DNA of 38,752 nucleotides from Gallibacter sp963634825 (GCA_963634825.1 CAVHCP010000012.1:1-38752); one strand, 5' to 3'. Counted from the stretch's first letter, positions 22,894 to 31,886 are shown. Numbers and translations: made by a program. Notes: generated from the sequence alone by a model not told the origin.

Positions 22894-22953
22894 GTTAAGC
22901 AAAAGTTAAGAAATTAATTTACATTTAACACCAATTTTCATTTTATCTTAACA
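22894..22953 (+). promoter_or_regulatory. Pho-box-like repeats and promoter of the pst operon
   Basis: GTTAAG occurs at 22894 and again at 22905, an 11-base phase, followed by TTAACA at 22925-22930 and 22948-22953. Helically phased TTAAC/TTAAG repeats are typical of PhoP/PhoB-type sites. TTTACA (22918-22923) with TTTTAT 17 bases on could be the promoter. Control by phosphate starvation is inferred from the array and the operon. Confidence 0.5.
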
Positions 22954-23046
22954 ATAGCGGCGTAAACTAAGGCTGTAAAAAGGAAAAAGTATGAAAGCCC
23001 GCAGTTGGGTGGGCGGATAAGAAAGAAAAAGAAAGAGAGGGAAAAA

Positions 23047-23913
23047 ATGAAAACAACAGGAAAGAAAATTATAGCAATTAGTTCATGTATGCTTATGAGC
23101 TTTGCGGCATTTGTAAGCTGTGGCAGTTCAAAAAGCGGTGCAACAGGAGACATCACAGTAGTCTCAAGAGAAGAGGGCTCAGGCACAAGAGGAGCATTTG
23201 TGGAGCTGATGGGAGTTGTTGACGATAAGGAAAATGATATTACAACTCAAAATGCGGAGGTTACAAACAGCACTTCTGTAATGATACAGACAGTAGCAGG
23301 AAATGATGCTGCGATAGGATATGTATCACTCGGCTCACTATCGGATGATGTCAAAGCGATAAAGGTAGACGGGGTGGAAGCTACAACCGAAAATGTTAAA
23401 AACGGAAGCTACAAGGTATCAAGACCGTTTAACATCGTTACAAAAGACAATTTGAGCGAGCTTGCACAGGATTTTGAAAAATATATCCTAAGCGAGGAAG
23501 GTCAGCAGACTATCGAAGATGAGGGATATATAAGAGAAGAAAAGGCAGAAGCCTACACAGCCTCAGGTCTTAAAGGCAAAATCACAGTTGCAGGATCTAC
23601 ATCAGTAGCACCGGTTATGGAAGTGCTTGCCGAGAATTACAAAAAGCTAAATAGCGGAGTAGAGATCGAAGTACAGCAGACAGGATCAGGAGCAGGTATC
23701 GAAGCGGCTATAGCAGGAACTTGTGACATAGGTATGTCTTCAAGAGCACTAAAGGATGAAGAGCTTGCAAAGGGTGTTAAATCTACGGAGATAGCGCTTG
23801 ATGGCATAGCGGTAATAGTAAACAAGAACAATGACATTGCAGACCTTACTTCAGAAATTATAGGCAAAATATTTAAGGGAGAAATAACAACTTGGGAAGA
23901 TGTCACAAAATAA
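23047..23913 (+). CDS. pstS: Phosphate-binding lipoprotein PstS, circularly permuted
   Basis: The phosphate-binding protein of the Pst ABC importer, tethered outside the membrane. From the ATG at 23047 it has 288 residues: a signal peptide with a lipobox-like FVSC (Cys 25). What follows is in reversed order compared with usual PstS. Residues 36-162 (ITVVSREEGSGTRGAFVEL... YKVSRPFNIVTK... YILSEEGQQ) match the normal C-terminal half. Residues 178-288 (GKITVAGSTSVAPVMEVLAE... DIGMSSR... LDGIAVIVN... IFKGEITTWEDV) match the normal N-terminal half. All phosphate-binding loops are present, so it is likely functional. The adjoining pstCAB-phoU confirm the role. Confidence 0.92.
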   Translation: MKTTGKKIIAISSCMLMSFAAFVSCGSSKSGATGDITVVSREEGSGTRGAFVELMGVVDDKENDITTQNAEVTNSTSVMIQTVAGNDAAIGYVSLGSLSDDVKAIKVDGVEATTENVKNGSYKVSRPFNIVTKDNLSELAQDFEKYILSEEGQQTIEDEGYIREEKAEAYTASGLKGKITVAGSTSVAPVMEVLAENYKKLNSGVEIEVQQTGSGAGIEAAIAGTCDIGMSSRALKDEELAKGVKSTEIALDGIAVIVNKNNDIADLTSEIIGKIFKGEITTWEDVTK

Positions 23914-23999
23914 TCTTCTAGAGGAAATAATCCTAAAGGTAGAGGCTCTAATAAAATAGGGCTTTTGCCGTGCTTTTAAAAAGATTTAGGTGGAAATTT

Positions 24000-24860
24000 A
24001 TGGATACAAGAAAGCGACAGATAAAAGAAAATTTGATGAAAGGTGTATTTTTGATAACTGCACTCACATCGATTTTAGCGGTAATAGCAATATGCGGATT
24101 TTTATTCGCAAACGGCATCCCTGCAATCAAGGAAATTGGCGTATCTGATTTTTTGCTCGGCATAAAATGGCTCCCAATGCAAAAAATATTCGGCATACTG
24201 CCGATGATTATAGGTAGCATATATGTTACAGCAGGAGCAATCATAATAGGCGTGCCGATTGGAATTTTTAGCGCAGTATATATGGTAAGGTTTTGCAATA
24301 AAAAAATCTATAAGATTGTAAAACCTGCAGTAGAGCTTATGGCAGGTATTCCGTCGATAGTATATGGATTTTTTGGACTTGTTGTAATAGTGCCTGCATT
24401 CCAGCATATATTTGGAGGCAGTGGCAAAGGACTTTTGACAGCATCATTGCTACTTGGCATTATGATACTTCCTACTATTATAAGCGTAGTAGAGTCTTCT
24501 TTGAGAGCCGTTCCGGAGAGCTATTATGAGGGAGCACTTGCGCTTGGTGCGACAAAAGAGAGAAGTATGTTTTTTGTAACCTTGCCGGCGGCAAAATCAG
24601 GCGTGCTCGCAGGAATAGCTCTTGGCATAGGTCGTGCGATTGGAGAGACTATGGCGGTCGTAATGATAGCAGGCAATCAGCCAATCATACCAAATTCGAT
24701 ATTATCAGGAGTGAGGACGATGACATCAAATGTAGTGCTTGAAATGGGATATGCAACAGGACTTCACAGAGAGGCTCTGATAGCAACGGCAGTAGTACTA
24801 TTTGTATTTATACTGCTCATCAACCTGAGCTTTTCGGCACTTAAAAGGAGGAGCGCATGA
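24000..24860 (+). CDS. pstC: Phosphate ABC transporter permease PstC
   Basis: One of two membrane subunits of the phosphate importer. The ATG at 24000, with TTAGGTGG upstream, gives 286 residues with six likely membrane segments. The ABC-binding EAA loop reads ESYYEGALALGATKERSMFFVTLPAAKSGVLAGIALGIGRAIGET, and GIPSIVYGFFGLVV is a Pst permease motif. The stop overlaps the pstA start by ATGA. Confidence 0.95.
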   Translation: MDTRKRQIKENLMKGVFLITALTSILAVIAICGFLFANGIPAIKEIGVSDFLLGIKWLPMQKIFGILPMIIGSIYVTAGAIIIGVPIGIFSAVYMVRFCNKKIYKIVKPAVELMAGIPSIVYGFFGLVVIVPAFQHIFGGSGKGLLTASLLLGIMILPTIISVVESSLRAVPESYYEGALALGATKERSMFFVTLPAAKSGVLAGIALGIGRAIGETMAVVMIAGNQPIIPNSILSGVRTMTSNVVLEMGYATGLHREALIATAVVLFVFILLINLSFSALKRRSA

Positions 24861-25693
24861 TGAATGAGACAAAAAACAAACACATTTCGTCGCTAATCCT
24901 GAGGATTTGCATGAAGATAGCGATCGCATTTACAGTAGGCATCATCGTATTTTTGGTAGGATATATCCTTGTAATGGGCATTCCAAACTTAAAACCGTCG
25001 CTCTTTTCGCTAAACTTTACAACAGAAAATCAGTCGATGTTGCCATCTATTATAAATACATTATTTATGACGGCTCTGACGCTTGTAATAGCAATACCTT
25101 TTGGCATAGGTGCGGCGATATATCTTGTGGAATATGCGAAGCAATCAAGCAAGGTTGTAAAGGCGGTGCGAATTACAGCAGAAACTTTATCGGGCATCCC
25201 GTCGATCGTATTTGGCCTTTTTGGGTTTTTGATGTTTAACATAGCATTTAATTGGAAATACAGCTTGCTGTCGGGAGCGATGACGCTTGCAATAATGGTT
25301 TTGCCTGTGATAATGAGGACTACGGAGGAGGCTCTTTTAGGAGTGCCGGATGCATATAGAGAAGCAAGCTTTGGACTTGGGGCAGGCAAGCTTCGGACTA
25401 TATTTAAGGTAACACTTCCGGCGGCAATTCCCGGGATAATAGCAGGTATCATCCTCAGCATAGGCAGGATAGTTGGAGAAACTGCGGCATTGCTCTTTAC
25501 ATCCGGAACAGTGGCGGATGTGGCAGATGGACTGTTTTCGTCAGCAAGGACATTATCGGTACATCTCTACGCCTTGTTAAACGAGGGACTTTATATGGAG
25601 GAAGCATATGCAACAGCAGTGGTGCTGATGGTGCTTGTAATATTGATAAATTTTGTGAGCAATAAGGTCGCAAAAAAGCTACAAAGCAGGTAG
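24857..25693 (+). CDS. pstA: Phosphate ABC transporter permease PstA
   Basis: The second permease subunit, 278 residues, starting at 24857 with AAAAGGAGGAGC upstream; an ATG one codon later is equally possible. It has six hydrophobic segments, GIPSIVFGLFGFLMF and the EAA loop DAYREASFGLGAGKLRTIFKVTLPAAIPGIIAGIILSIGRIVGETAAL. It is translationally coupled to pstC and 18 bases from pstB. Confidence 0.96.
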   Translation: MMNETKNKHISSLILRICMKIAIAFTVGIIVFLVGYILVMGIPNLKPSLFSLNFTTENQSMLPSIINTLFMTALTLVIAIPFGIGAAIYLVEYAKQSSKVVKAVRITAETLSGIPSIVFGLFGFLMFNIAFNWKYSLLSGAMTLAIMVLPVIMRTTEEALLGVPDAYREASFGLGAGKLRTIFKVTLPAAIPGIIAGIILSIGRIVGETAALLFTSGTVADVADGLFSSARTLSVHLYALLNEGLYMEEAYATAVVLMVLVILINFVSNKVAKKLQSR

Positions 25694-25711
25694 CAGGAAA
25701 GAGGAAAAAGC

Positions 25712-26482
25712 ATGGGAAATATAAGTGAAAGACAAAGTAAAATATCGATAAGGGACATGATACTCCACTATGGAGAGTTTGAGGCGATAAAGGGTATTTC
25801 TATGGAAATCCCCGAAAATGAGATAACAGCATTTATCGGGCCATCAGGTTGCGGTAAGTCAACGGTGTTAAAGAGCCTAAATCGTATGAATGACCTTATC
25901 GACAATTGCAAGATAGATGGACAGATTTTGCTTGACGGAGTGGATATATATAAGGATATTGATCCTACGATTTTGCGAAAAAAAGTAGGCATGGTATTCC
26001 AAAAGCCAAATCCATTCCCTATGAGCGTATATGACAATATAGCCTTTGGACCGCGCACTCACGGGATCAAGAAGAAAGACCGATTGGATGAGATCGTCGA
26101 AAGGTCGCTAAAGCAAGCAGCTATTTGGGATGAGTTAAAGGATAGGTTAAAAAGCTCTGCACTTGGGCTTTCCGGCGGTCAGCAGCAAAGACTTTGTATA
26201 GCAAGAGCTCTTGCGGTAGAACCTGAGGTGCTGCTTATGGACGAGCCGACTTCTGCGCTTGACCCGATTTCGACAAATAAGATTGAGGAGCTTGCGAGCG
26301 AGTTAAAGGAAAACTTCACAATAGTTATGGTAACGCATAACATGCAGCAGGCGGCAAGAATTTCGGATAAGACGGCATTTTTCTTGCTTGGCGAGGTTGT
26401 CGAATATAATGATACCGAAAAATTATTTGCAGAGCCTGAGGACAAGAGAACAGAGGATTATATAACAGGGAGGTTTGGCTGA
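25712..26482 (+). CDS. pstB: Phosphate ABC transporter ATPase PstB
   Basis: The ATP-binding subunit that powers phosphate uptake. 256 residues with Walker A GPSGCGKST, GMVFQKPNPFPMSVYDNIAFGPR (diagnostic for PstB), signature LSGGQQQRLCIARALA, Walker B VLLMDEPTSALD and the switch His in VTHNMQQAARISD. The gene ends two bases before the phoU start codon. Confidence 0.98.
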   Translation: MGNISERQSKISIRDMILHYGEFEAIKGISMEIPENEITAFIGPSGCGKSTVLKSLNRMNDLIDNCKIDGQILLDGVDIYKDIDPTILRKKVGMVFQKPNPFPMSVYDNIAFGPRTHGIKKKDRLDEIVERSLKQAAIWDELKDRLKSSALGLSGGQQQRLCIARALAVEPEVLLMDEPTSALDPISTNKIEELASELKENFTIVMVTHNMQQAARISDKTAFFLLGEVVEYNDTEKLFAEPEDKRTEDYITGRFG

Positions 26483-26483
26483 T

Positions 26484-27131
26484 ATGGTAAGAAGAGTTTT
26501 AGACAGCGAGCTTGCTTTATTAAACAGTAAGCTGATAGAGATGGGAAATCTGTGCGTAGATGGCATAGATATGGCGATTGATGAGCTTTTTGGCAAAGGG
26601 ACTCCGGAGAATAAAGCCGAAGAAACAGAACAAATACATATGATAGAGAGAGCTACCGATAGAAAGGAAAGAGATATCGAGGATCTGTGTGTCAATATGA
26701 TTTTGCGACAGCAGCCTGTGGCAAGGGATCTTAAGGTGATTTCTGCGGCACTTCGTATGATAAGCGATATGGAGCGTATCGGAGATCAGGTAGCTGATAT
26801 CGCGGACATTGCAAAAAAGCTTGAGGGCAGAGAAATCTTTAATATGGACACGCATATAAAGGAAATTTCAAGCGAAGTAAAGAAAATGGTTATCGAAAGC
26901 GTAGAAGCCTTTGTTGACGGAGATCTTCAAAAGGCGGAAAAGACTATTGCAGACGACGAAAAGGTAGACGCTTTATTTAAAAAGATAAAAAGCGAGCTTG
27001 TCAGAGTTTTGTATCAGGACATTTCGAAAGGCGAAATAGTTTTAGATATACTTATGGTCGCCAAATACTTTGAAAGAATCGGCGACCATGCTACAAATAT
27101 TGCCCAGTGGGTGCAATATACTAATCAATAG
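26484..27131 (+). CDS. phoU: Phosphate signalling protein PhoU
   Basis: PhoU links the Pst transporter to the PhoR/PhoP-type sensor and restrains uptake. The ATG at 26484, ten bases after GGGAGG inside the pstB end, gives 215 residues with the two three-helix repeats. RQQPVARDLKVISAALRMISDMERIGDQVADIA and LDILMVAKYFERIGDHATNIAQWV carry the E-R-I-G-D metal-binding pairs. The nine-base longer TTG start is less likely. Its last 11 bases overlap the 3' end of pyk on the other strand. Confidence 0.95.
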   Translation: MVRRVLDSELALLNSKLIEMGNLCVDGIDMAIDELFGKGTPENKAEETEQIHMIERATDRKERDIEDLCVNMILRQQPVARDLKVISAALRMISDMERIGDQVADIADIAKKLEGREIFNMDTHIKEISSEVKKMVIESVEAFVDGDLQKAEKTIADDEKVDALFKKIKSELVRVLYQDISKGEIVLDILMVAKYFERIGDHATNIAQWVQYTNQ

Positions 27132-28551
27132 TGACAAGCTCAAGATAGCTTGTATTTCCTGTTATACCCGGTGCACCGCCGGTGACAATTATAAGGTCAC
27201 CTGTGCTTGCGCCGTTTTCTTTTGCTACGACAGCCGCATACTCGAGCATATCATGACGCGAATTTAGCGGGTTACAGCGCACAGGCTTGATGCCCCAGCT
27301 TATAGAAAGAGATTTTATCACATCCTCGCTTGGAGTTGTGGCAATGATATGAGCTTTAGGTCTATATCTTGACATCTTGCGAGCTGTGAAGCCAGATTGC
27401 GTAAATGCGATGATGGTGGAAACATCAAACTTGCTTGCAATCTCCGCAACAGACATACAGATAGCTTCCGAAGTATCATCATTTGCAGTTCGCACAGCCT
27501 GCCTGTGAAGTGAAGGGTAGTTTAGCGAAACCTCTGTGGTAAGAGCAATCCTTGACATCGTAAGGACTGCTTCCTTTGGATATTTGCCGGAAGCTGATTC
27601 GCCGGAGAGCATGATAGCGTCCGTACCGTCATATATGGCATTTGCAACATCGCTCACCTCAGCCCTTGTCGGACGAGGATTTTGCTGCATGCTTTCGAGC
27701 ATTTGAGTTGCGGTTATAACTATCTTGCCACGATCCTTACATTTTGCGATAATCTTTTTTTGGATTAGAGGGACATCTTCTGCGGGTACTTCGACGCCAA
27801 GATCACCTCTTGCAATCATGATACCGTCTGCGACATCAAGGATTTCGTCGATATTGTCAACACCTTCACGATTTTCTATTTTTGCGATGATATTTATATC
27901 GCTACGACCGTTTTCGATGAGGAGCTTTTTGACATCTGTCACATCCTGCATACGTCTCACAAACGAAGCGGCAATAAATGTAAATGGATTTTTACAACCA
28001 AATATGATGTCATCGATATCCTTTTTTGAAAGATAGTCAAAACCAAGCTTTATATCGGGAACGTTTATTCCACGTTTATTCTTTACTTCACCGTCATTTT
28101 TGCAGGTGCAAATGATGTCCGTACCACTAACATCTATAACTTCAAGCTCTATCTGTCCGTCGTTCACAAGAATAGTTGCACCAACGGAGATATCCTTATA
28201 AAGCGATTTATATGAGATTGTAAATCGCTCGGATGTACCGACGATATCCTCTGTGCAGATTGCACATTTTTGACCATTTTTAAAGGTGGCTATACCATCC
28301 TCAAAGTCGCCTGTACGGATTTCGGGGCCTTTTGTATCAAGAAGCATAGCAACATTTGTGCCAAGCTCCTTGTTTATCTCTGTCAAAAGGCGGATTTTCT
28401 TGAGGTGCTCATCGTGTGTGCCATGAGAAAAGTTTAGGCGCATTACATTCATTCCTGCTAGGACAAGAGATTTTAAAGTTTCTTTATTGTCAGAGGCAGG
28501 ACCTATCGTACAAATTATTTTTGTTTTTCGTAAAGTTTTATTTATATCCAC
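27121..28551 (-). CDS. pyk: Pyruvate kinase
   Basis: Pyruvate kinase makes ATP and pyruvate from phosphoenolpyruvate. The best start is the GTG at 28551, seven bases after AAGGAGTGAT, giving 476 residues; an upstream in-frame ATG at 28572 has no ribosome site. Motifs include TKIICTIGPAS, MNVMRLNFSHG, AKIENREGVDN, GIMIARGDLGVE and ITATQMLESM. The extra PEP-utiliser-like C-domain of some Bacillus enzymes is absent. It runs against replication and overlaps phoU tail to tail by 11 bases, so no terminator separates them. Confidence 0.97.
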   Translation of the reverse strand: MDINKTLRKTKIICTIGPASDNKETLKSLVLAGMNVMRLNFSHGTHDEHLKKIRLLTEINKELGTNVAMLLDTKGPEIRTGDFEDGIATFKNGQKCAICTEDIVGTSERFTISYKSLYKDISVGATILVNDGQIELEVIDVSGTDIICTCKNDGEVKNKRGINVPDIKLGFDYLSKKDIDDIIFGCKNPFTFIAASFVRRMQDVTDVKKLLIENGRSDINIIAKIENREGVDNIDEILDVADGIMIARGDLGVEVPAEDVPLIQKKIIAKCKDRGKIVITATQMLESMQQNPRPTRAEVSDVANAIYDGTDAIMLSGESASGKYPKEAVLTMSRIALTTEVSLNYPSLHRQAVRTANDDTSEAICMSVAEIASKFDVSTIIAFTQSGFTARKMSRYRPKAHIIATTPSEDVIKSLSISWGIKPVRCNPLNSRHDMLEYAAVVAKENGASTGDLIIVTGGAPGITGNTSYLELVTID

Positions 28552-28605
28552 AATATCACTCCTTTTTCTCATAATATATGAGCCTTGCGATAGTTTAAAT
28601 TCCTC

Positions 28606-28611
28606 ATTATA
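28606..28611 (-). promoter_or_regulatory. Likely pyk -10 element
   Basis: TATAAT on the minus strand about 55 bases before the GTG. The -35 is poor (ATACTT), and a TATACTATAAGTATA inverted repeat covers it at 28621-28635, possibly an operator. Confidence 0.45.
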
Positions 28612-28690
28612 TACAATTTTTATACTATAAGTATACCATAAAAAGAATTGCAAAGGCAGAGAAGAAAGGATTATGGGCGGAAAGAATAGA

Positions 28691-29353
28691 CTATAGGTGT
28701 AGGCGAAAATGATTTTTGTGAAACTCAAGTAATCCTTCGTCGCGTAGCTTGCTAAGCTCAAGAGAAAGTCCGCTTCGCTCTACAGAAAGGTAATCCGCAA
28801 GCTCCTGCCTTGAAAAAGGTATGTCGAATTCGTAGCTACCGCGATGCTGAGCCTCAGAAGAAAGATACGACATCACCTTTGAGCGTGTAGTTCGCTGGCC
28901 CATATGAGTGAGTTTTTCACTGAAACGCAAGTTTTTTTCGGCAAGCTCGCTCAAAAGGTTTCGAATAATTTGGCTGTGGTGTGTGCAGGCGGACGAGCAG
29001 ATATTTAAAATACGCGAGACATTTAAAAGCATCACAGTAACAGTATTTTCTGCTACTACACTCACATTTAGCTTTGCGCCTTGCACACATGCAAAAGCAG
29101 AGGCAAAAGTTTGAGAAGCTCCGATTTTTGAAACTATGTTACGGTTGCCCCAAATGTCCTCCTGTATTATAAGCACGGCCCCTTCAAGCACAAGCCCTAT
29201 TGCATCTGTCGTATCGCCACTATTTAGCAAAAACTCGCCTTTTTTGTAGGTAACCTTTCGTGCATCAAGGCAGGAAAGCATAGCTATGATTTCATTCTCG
29301 GAAATCCCTGCAAAAAGTTCAGAAGACTGTATGATTGGTAAAAAATTTTTCAT
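28691..29353 (-). CDS. Crp/Fnr-family regulator, probable regulator of hcp (HcpR-like)
   Basis: From the ATG at 29353 (AGAAGG upstream) it has 220 residues. An N-terminal cyclic-nucleotide-binding-type beta roll (KKGEFLLNSGDTTDAIGLVLEGAVLI) is followed by a long dimer helix and a C-terminal HTH (FSRQELADYLSVERSGLSLELSKLRDEG). No Fnr-like N-terminal Cys cluster is seen. It diverges from the ferredoxin-hcp operon; in many anaerobes the adjacent Crp/Fnr regulator HcpR controls hcp in response to nitric oxide. That assignment here rests on context. Confidence 0.85.
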   Translation of the reverse strand: MKNFLPIIQSSELFAGISENEIIAMLSCLDARKVTYKKGEFLLNSGDTTDAIGLVLEGAVLIIQEDIWGNRNIVSKIGASQTFASAFACVQGAKLNVSVVAENTVTVMLLNVSRILNICSSACTHHSQIIRNLLSELAEKNLRFSEKLTHMGQRTTRSKVMSYLSSEAQHRGSYEFDIPFSRQELADYLSVERSGLSLELSKLRDEGLLEFHKNHFRLHL

Positions 29354-29367
29354 AAAAACCTTCTTTC

Positions 29368-29381
29368 GTTGAATATTCAAC
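29368..29381. promoter_or_regulatory. Perfect palindrome in front of the Crp/Fnr gene
   Basis: GTTGAATATTCAAC is a 14-bp perfect palindrome with the TTGA...TCAA ends typical of Crp/Fnr-family sites. It is 15-28 bases before the regulator start, between it and a TATAAT at 29405-29410, so it suits autorepression; it lies about 100 bases from the divergent operon. Confidence 0.6.
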
Positions 29382-29404
29382 CGACTAATTTGATTTATCA
29401 TACT

Positions 29405-29410
29405 ATTATA
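29405..29410 (-). promoter_or_regulatory. -10 element of the Crp/Fnr gene
   Basis: TATAAT on the minus strand about 52 bases before the start codon, with a weak GTTACT 17 bases upstream. The palindrome at 29368-29381 would lie in the early transcribed region. Confidence 0.5.
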
Positions 29411-29484
29411 TAGGCACAAAGGCAAGTAGTAACAATTTTTGTAGATAAGAAATATGTAATTTAATTATACAAGGAGGCAACGGT

Positions 29485-30201
29485 ATGAAAAGAAGGATCA
29501 TAGAAATAAACGAAGCTAAATGCAATGGTTGCGGAGCTTGTGCTGCAGCGTGCCACGAGGGGGCTATTGCAATGGTTGATGGTAAAGCAAAGCTTATGAG
29601 GGATGATTATTGCGACGGTCTTGGAGACTGTTTGCCTACATGTCCGACAGGAGCTATCACATTTGTAGAGCGTGAAGCGGCGCCATATGATGAAGCGGCG
29701 GTGCTTGCAAACAAGCAGGCAAAAATGCAGCAGGAAGGGATGACTCTGCCTTGCGGATGTCCGGGTAGCCAATCAAAGACAATAGAACATGCAAATTGTG
29801 AGTGTGAGAGCGAAGTAAGCGCTCCTGCAAATCAGGTCAGCAGACTATCTCAGTGGCCTGTACAGATAAAGCTCGTACCGGTAAATGCACCATATTTTGA
29901 CGGAGCTAAGCTACTTATTGCGGCAGATTGTACGGCATATGCGTATGCTTCATTCCACGAAAGATTTATAAAAGGGCATATCACGCTTATCGGATGTCCT
30001 AAGCTCGATGATGTTGATTATGCAGAAAAGCTTACAGAAATCATAAGTGCAAATGATATAAAAAGCGTGACTATCGTGCGTATGGAGGTGCCTTGCTGCG
30101 GAGGACTTGAAAATGCGGCAAAGACAGCATTACAAAATAGTGGCAAATTTATACCTTGGCAGGTTGTGACGGTTTCTACAGACGGTAGGATTTTAGATTA
30201 G
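29485..30201 (+). CDS. Ferredoxin-type 4Fe-4S protein linked to hcp
   Basis: A 238-residue iron-sulfur protein. The N-terminus has a classical 4Fe-4S motif with Cys 13, 16, 19 and 23 (CNGCGACAAAC), then a second group CDGLGDCLPTCPTGAI with unusual spacing. A Cys-rich linker (PCGCPG, CECES) follows and then a domain with CTAYAYASFHERF, GCPKLDD and VPCCGG that probably binds another centre. It lies 51 bases before hcp, with AAGGAGGCAACGGT as ribosome site. I infer an electron donor for Hcp. Confidence 0.85.
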   Translation: MKRRIIEINEAKCNGCGACAAACHEGAIAMVDGKAKLMRDDYCDGLGDCLPTCPTGAITFVEREAAPYDEAAVLANKQAKMQQEGMTLPCGCPGSQSKTIEHANCECESEVSAPANQVSRLSQWPVQIKLVPVNAPYFDGAKLLIAADCTAYAYASFHERFIKGHITLIGCPKLDDVDYAEKLTEIISANDIKSVTIVRMEVPCCGGLENAAKTALQNSGKFIPWQVVTVSTDGRILD

Positions 30202-30252
30202 GATAAAATGTTTATTAGATAAAAAATGAATTAAAAGAAAGCGAGGCGTATT

Positions 30253-31869
30253 ATGGGAAATAAGTTAAATGGTAAAATGTTTTGTTTTCAGTGTGAGCAG
30301 ACTGCCGGTTGCACAGGCTGTGCAGGTAGTGCGGGAGTTTGCGGTAAAAGTGCAGAGGTTGCAGGGCTACAGGATGAGTTGACAGATGCGTTGATTGGTC
30401 TTGCACGCGTTATCGACGGTTGCGATAAGATCGACGAAAAGGAAGCTAAAAAAGCATATAAGCTACTCATAGATGGGCTGTTTACTACTATCACAAATGT
30501 AAACTTCAACGCACAGACGCTTACAAAAATGATAGCCGACGTGCATGACCAAAAGACAAAACTTGCTTCTATCTGCAAGACATGTGCCGATGCGTGTGAG
30601 CAGGGTGATTATGATATGACAGAGCTCTGGAATGCAGACGAGGATATAAGGAGTCTAAAATCATTGATTTTATTTGGCTTGCGTGGAGTTGCGGCATATG
30701 CGCATCATGCAATGGTGCTCGGATATGAGGACGATAGCGTAAATAAATTCTTTGTGGAAGCGCTTGTTGCAATCGGTAAGGATTTTGGAATGGACGATCT
30801 ACTACCAATAGTTATAGAAGTAGGCGAAAAAAATCTAAAGTGCATGGAGCTTCTTGATAAAGCAAATACAGAAAGCTACGGTAATCCGGAGCCAACAGCA
30901 GTTTCTCTTGCAGTTGAAAAAGGTCCTTTTATCGTGATTTCCGGTCATGACTTGCACGACCTCAAGTTGCTTTTGGAACAGACAGAGGGCAAGGGCATAA
31001 ATATTTATACGCACGGCGAGATGCTGCCGGCACATGCATATCCGGAATTAAAAAAATATACACATCTAAAAGGCAACTTTGGTACAGCATGGCAAAATCA
31101 GAAAGAGGAATTTGATGATATTCCTGCACCTATACTATTTACCACAAATTGCTTGATGCCACCAAAGGCAAGCTATGCTGATAGGGTATTTACGACTGCG
31201 GTTGTGTCATATCCTGAGATTGTCCACATCGGAGATGAAAAGGATTTTACACCTGTTATAAATAAGGCACTCGAGCTTGGCGGATATAAAGAGGATACAC
31301 AATTTACAGGTATCAATGGTGGCACGGAGGTTATGACCGGCTTTGCACATAATACAGTGCTTGGAGTGGCTGACAAAGTTGTAGATGCTGTAAAGAGCGG
31401 TGCGATAAAGCATTTCTTCCTTGTTGGTGGATGTGACGGAGCTCGTCCGGGCAGAAATTATTATACCGACTTTGTAAAAAATACACCTGAGGACAGTATC
31501 GTATTGACGCTTGCTTGCGGAAAATACAGATTTAATGACCTTGATCTTGGTACAATAGGCGGTTTGCCTCGAATCATGGATGTGGGACAGTGCAACGATG
31601 CGTACAGCGCTATAAAGATTGCTGTTGCGCTTGCAGAAGCCTTTGACTGTGGGGTAAACGATCTGCCACTTTCGATGGTACTTTCGTGGTACGAACAAAA
31701 GGCTGTTTGTATATTGTTGACATTGCTATATCTTGGCATCAAGGATATACGTCTTGGACCAACGCTTCCTGCGTTTGTTTCGCCAAACGTGCTAAATTAT
31801 CTCGTAGAAAATTTCGGCATAGCGCCAATAACTACTCCGGAAGAAGATTTAAAGACTTTATTAAAATAG
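30253..31869 (+). CDS. hcp: Hybrid cluster protein (hydroxylamine/NO reductase Hcp)
   Basis: Hcp carries a 4Fe-4S and a hybrid Fe-S-O cluster and reduces hydroxylamine or nitric oxide, protecting anaerobes from nitrosative stress. The 538 residues are standard for the class. The N-terminal MFCFQCEQTAGCTGC...GVCGK gives Cys ligands at 11, 14, 23 and 30. Later motifs include GHDLHDL, EMLPAHAYP, NCLMPP and VGGCDGARPGRNYYTDF with LACGKYRFND. It follows the ferredoxin gene and precedes a terminator. Confidence 0.97.
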   Translation: MGNKLNGKMFCFQCEQTAGCTGCAGSAGVCGKSAEVAGLQDELTDALIGLARVIDGCDKIDEKEAKKAYKLLIDGLFTTITNVNFNAQTLTKMIADVHDQKTKLASICKTCADACEQGDYDMTELWNADEDIRSLKSLILFGLRGVAAYAHHAMVLGYEDDSVNKFFVEALVAIGKDFGMDDLLPIVIEVGEKNLKCMELLDKANTESYGNPEPTAVSLAVEKGPFIVISGHDLHDLKLLLEQTEGKGINIYTHGEMLPAHAYPELKKYTHLKGNFGTAWQNQKEEFDDIPAPILFTTNCLMPPKASYADRVFTTAVVSYPEIVHIGDEKDFTPVINKALELGGYKEDTQFTGINGGTEVMTGFAHNTVLGVADKVVDAVKSGAIKHFFLVGGCDGARPGRNYYTDFVKNTPEDSIVLTLACGKYRFNDLDLGTIGGLPRIMDVGQCNDAYSAIKIAVALAEAFDCGVNDLPLSMVLSWYEQKAVCILLTLLYLGIKDIRLGPTLPAFVSPNVLNYLVENFGIAPITTPEEDLKTLLK

Positions 31870-31886
31870 ATTATCTTATTACACAA

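Noticed and set aside
28552..28761. N-terminal extension of pyruvate kinase from upstream starts
   Set aside because: The extension covers the promoter and has no ribosome site; the GTG at 28551 has AAGGAGTGAT at the right distance.
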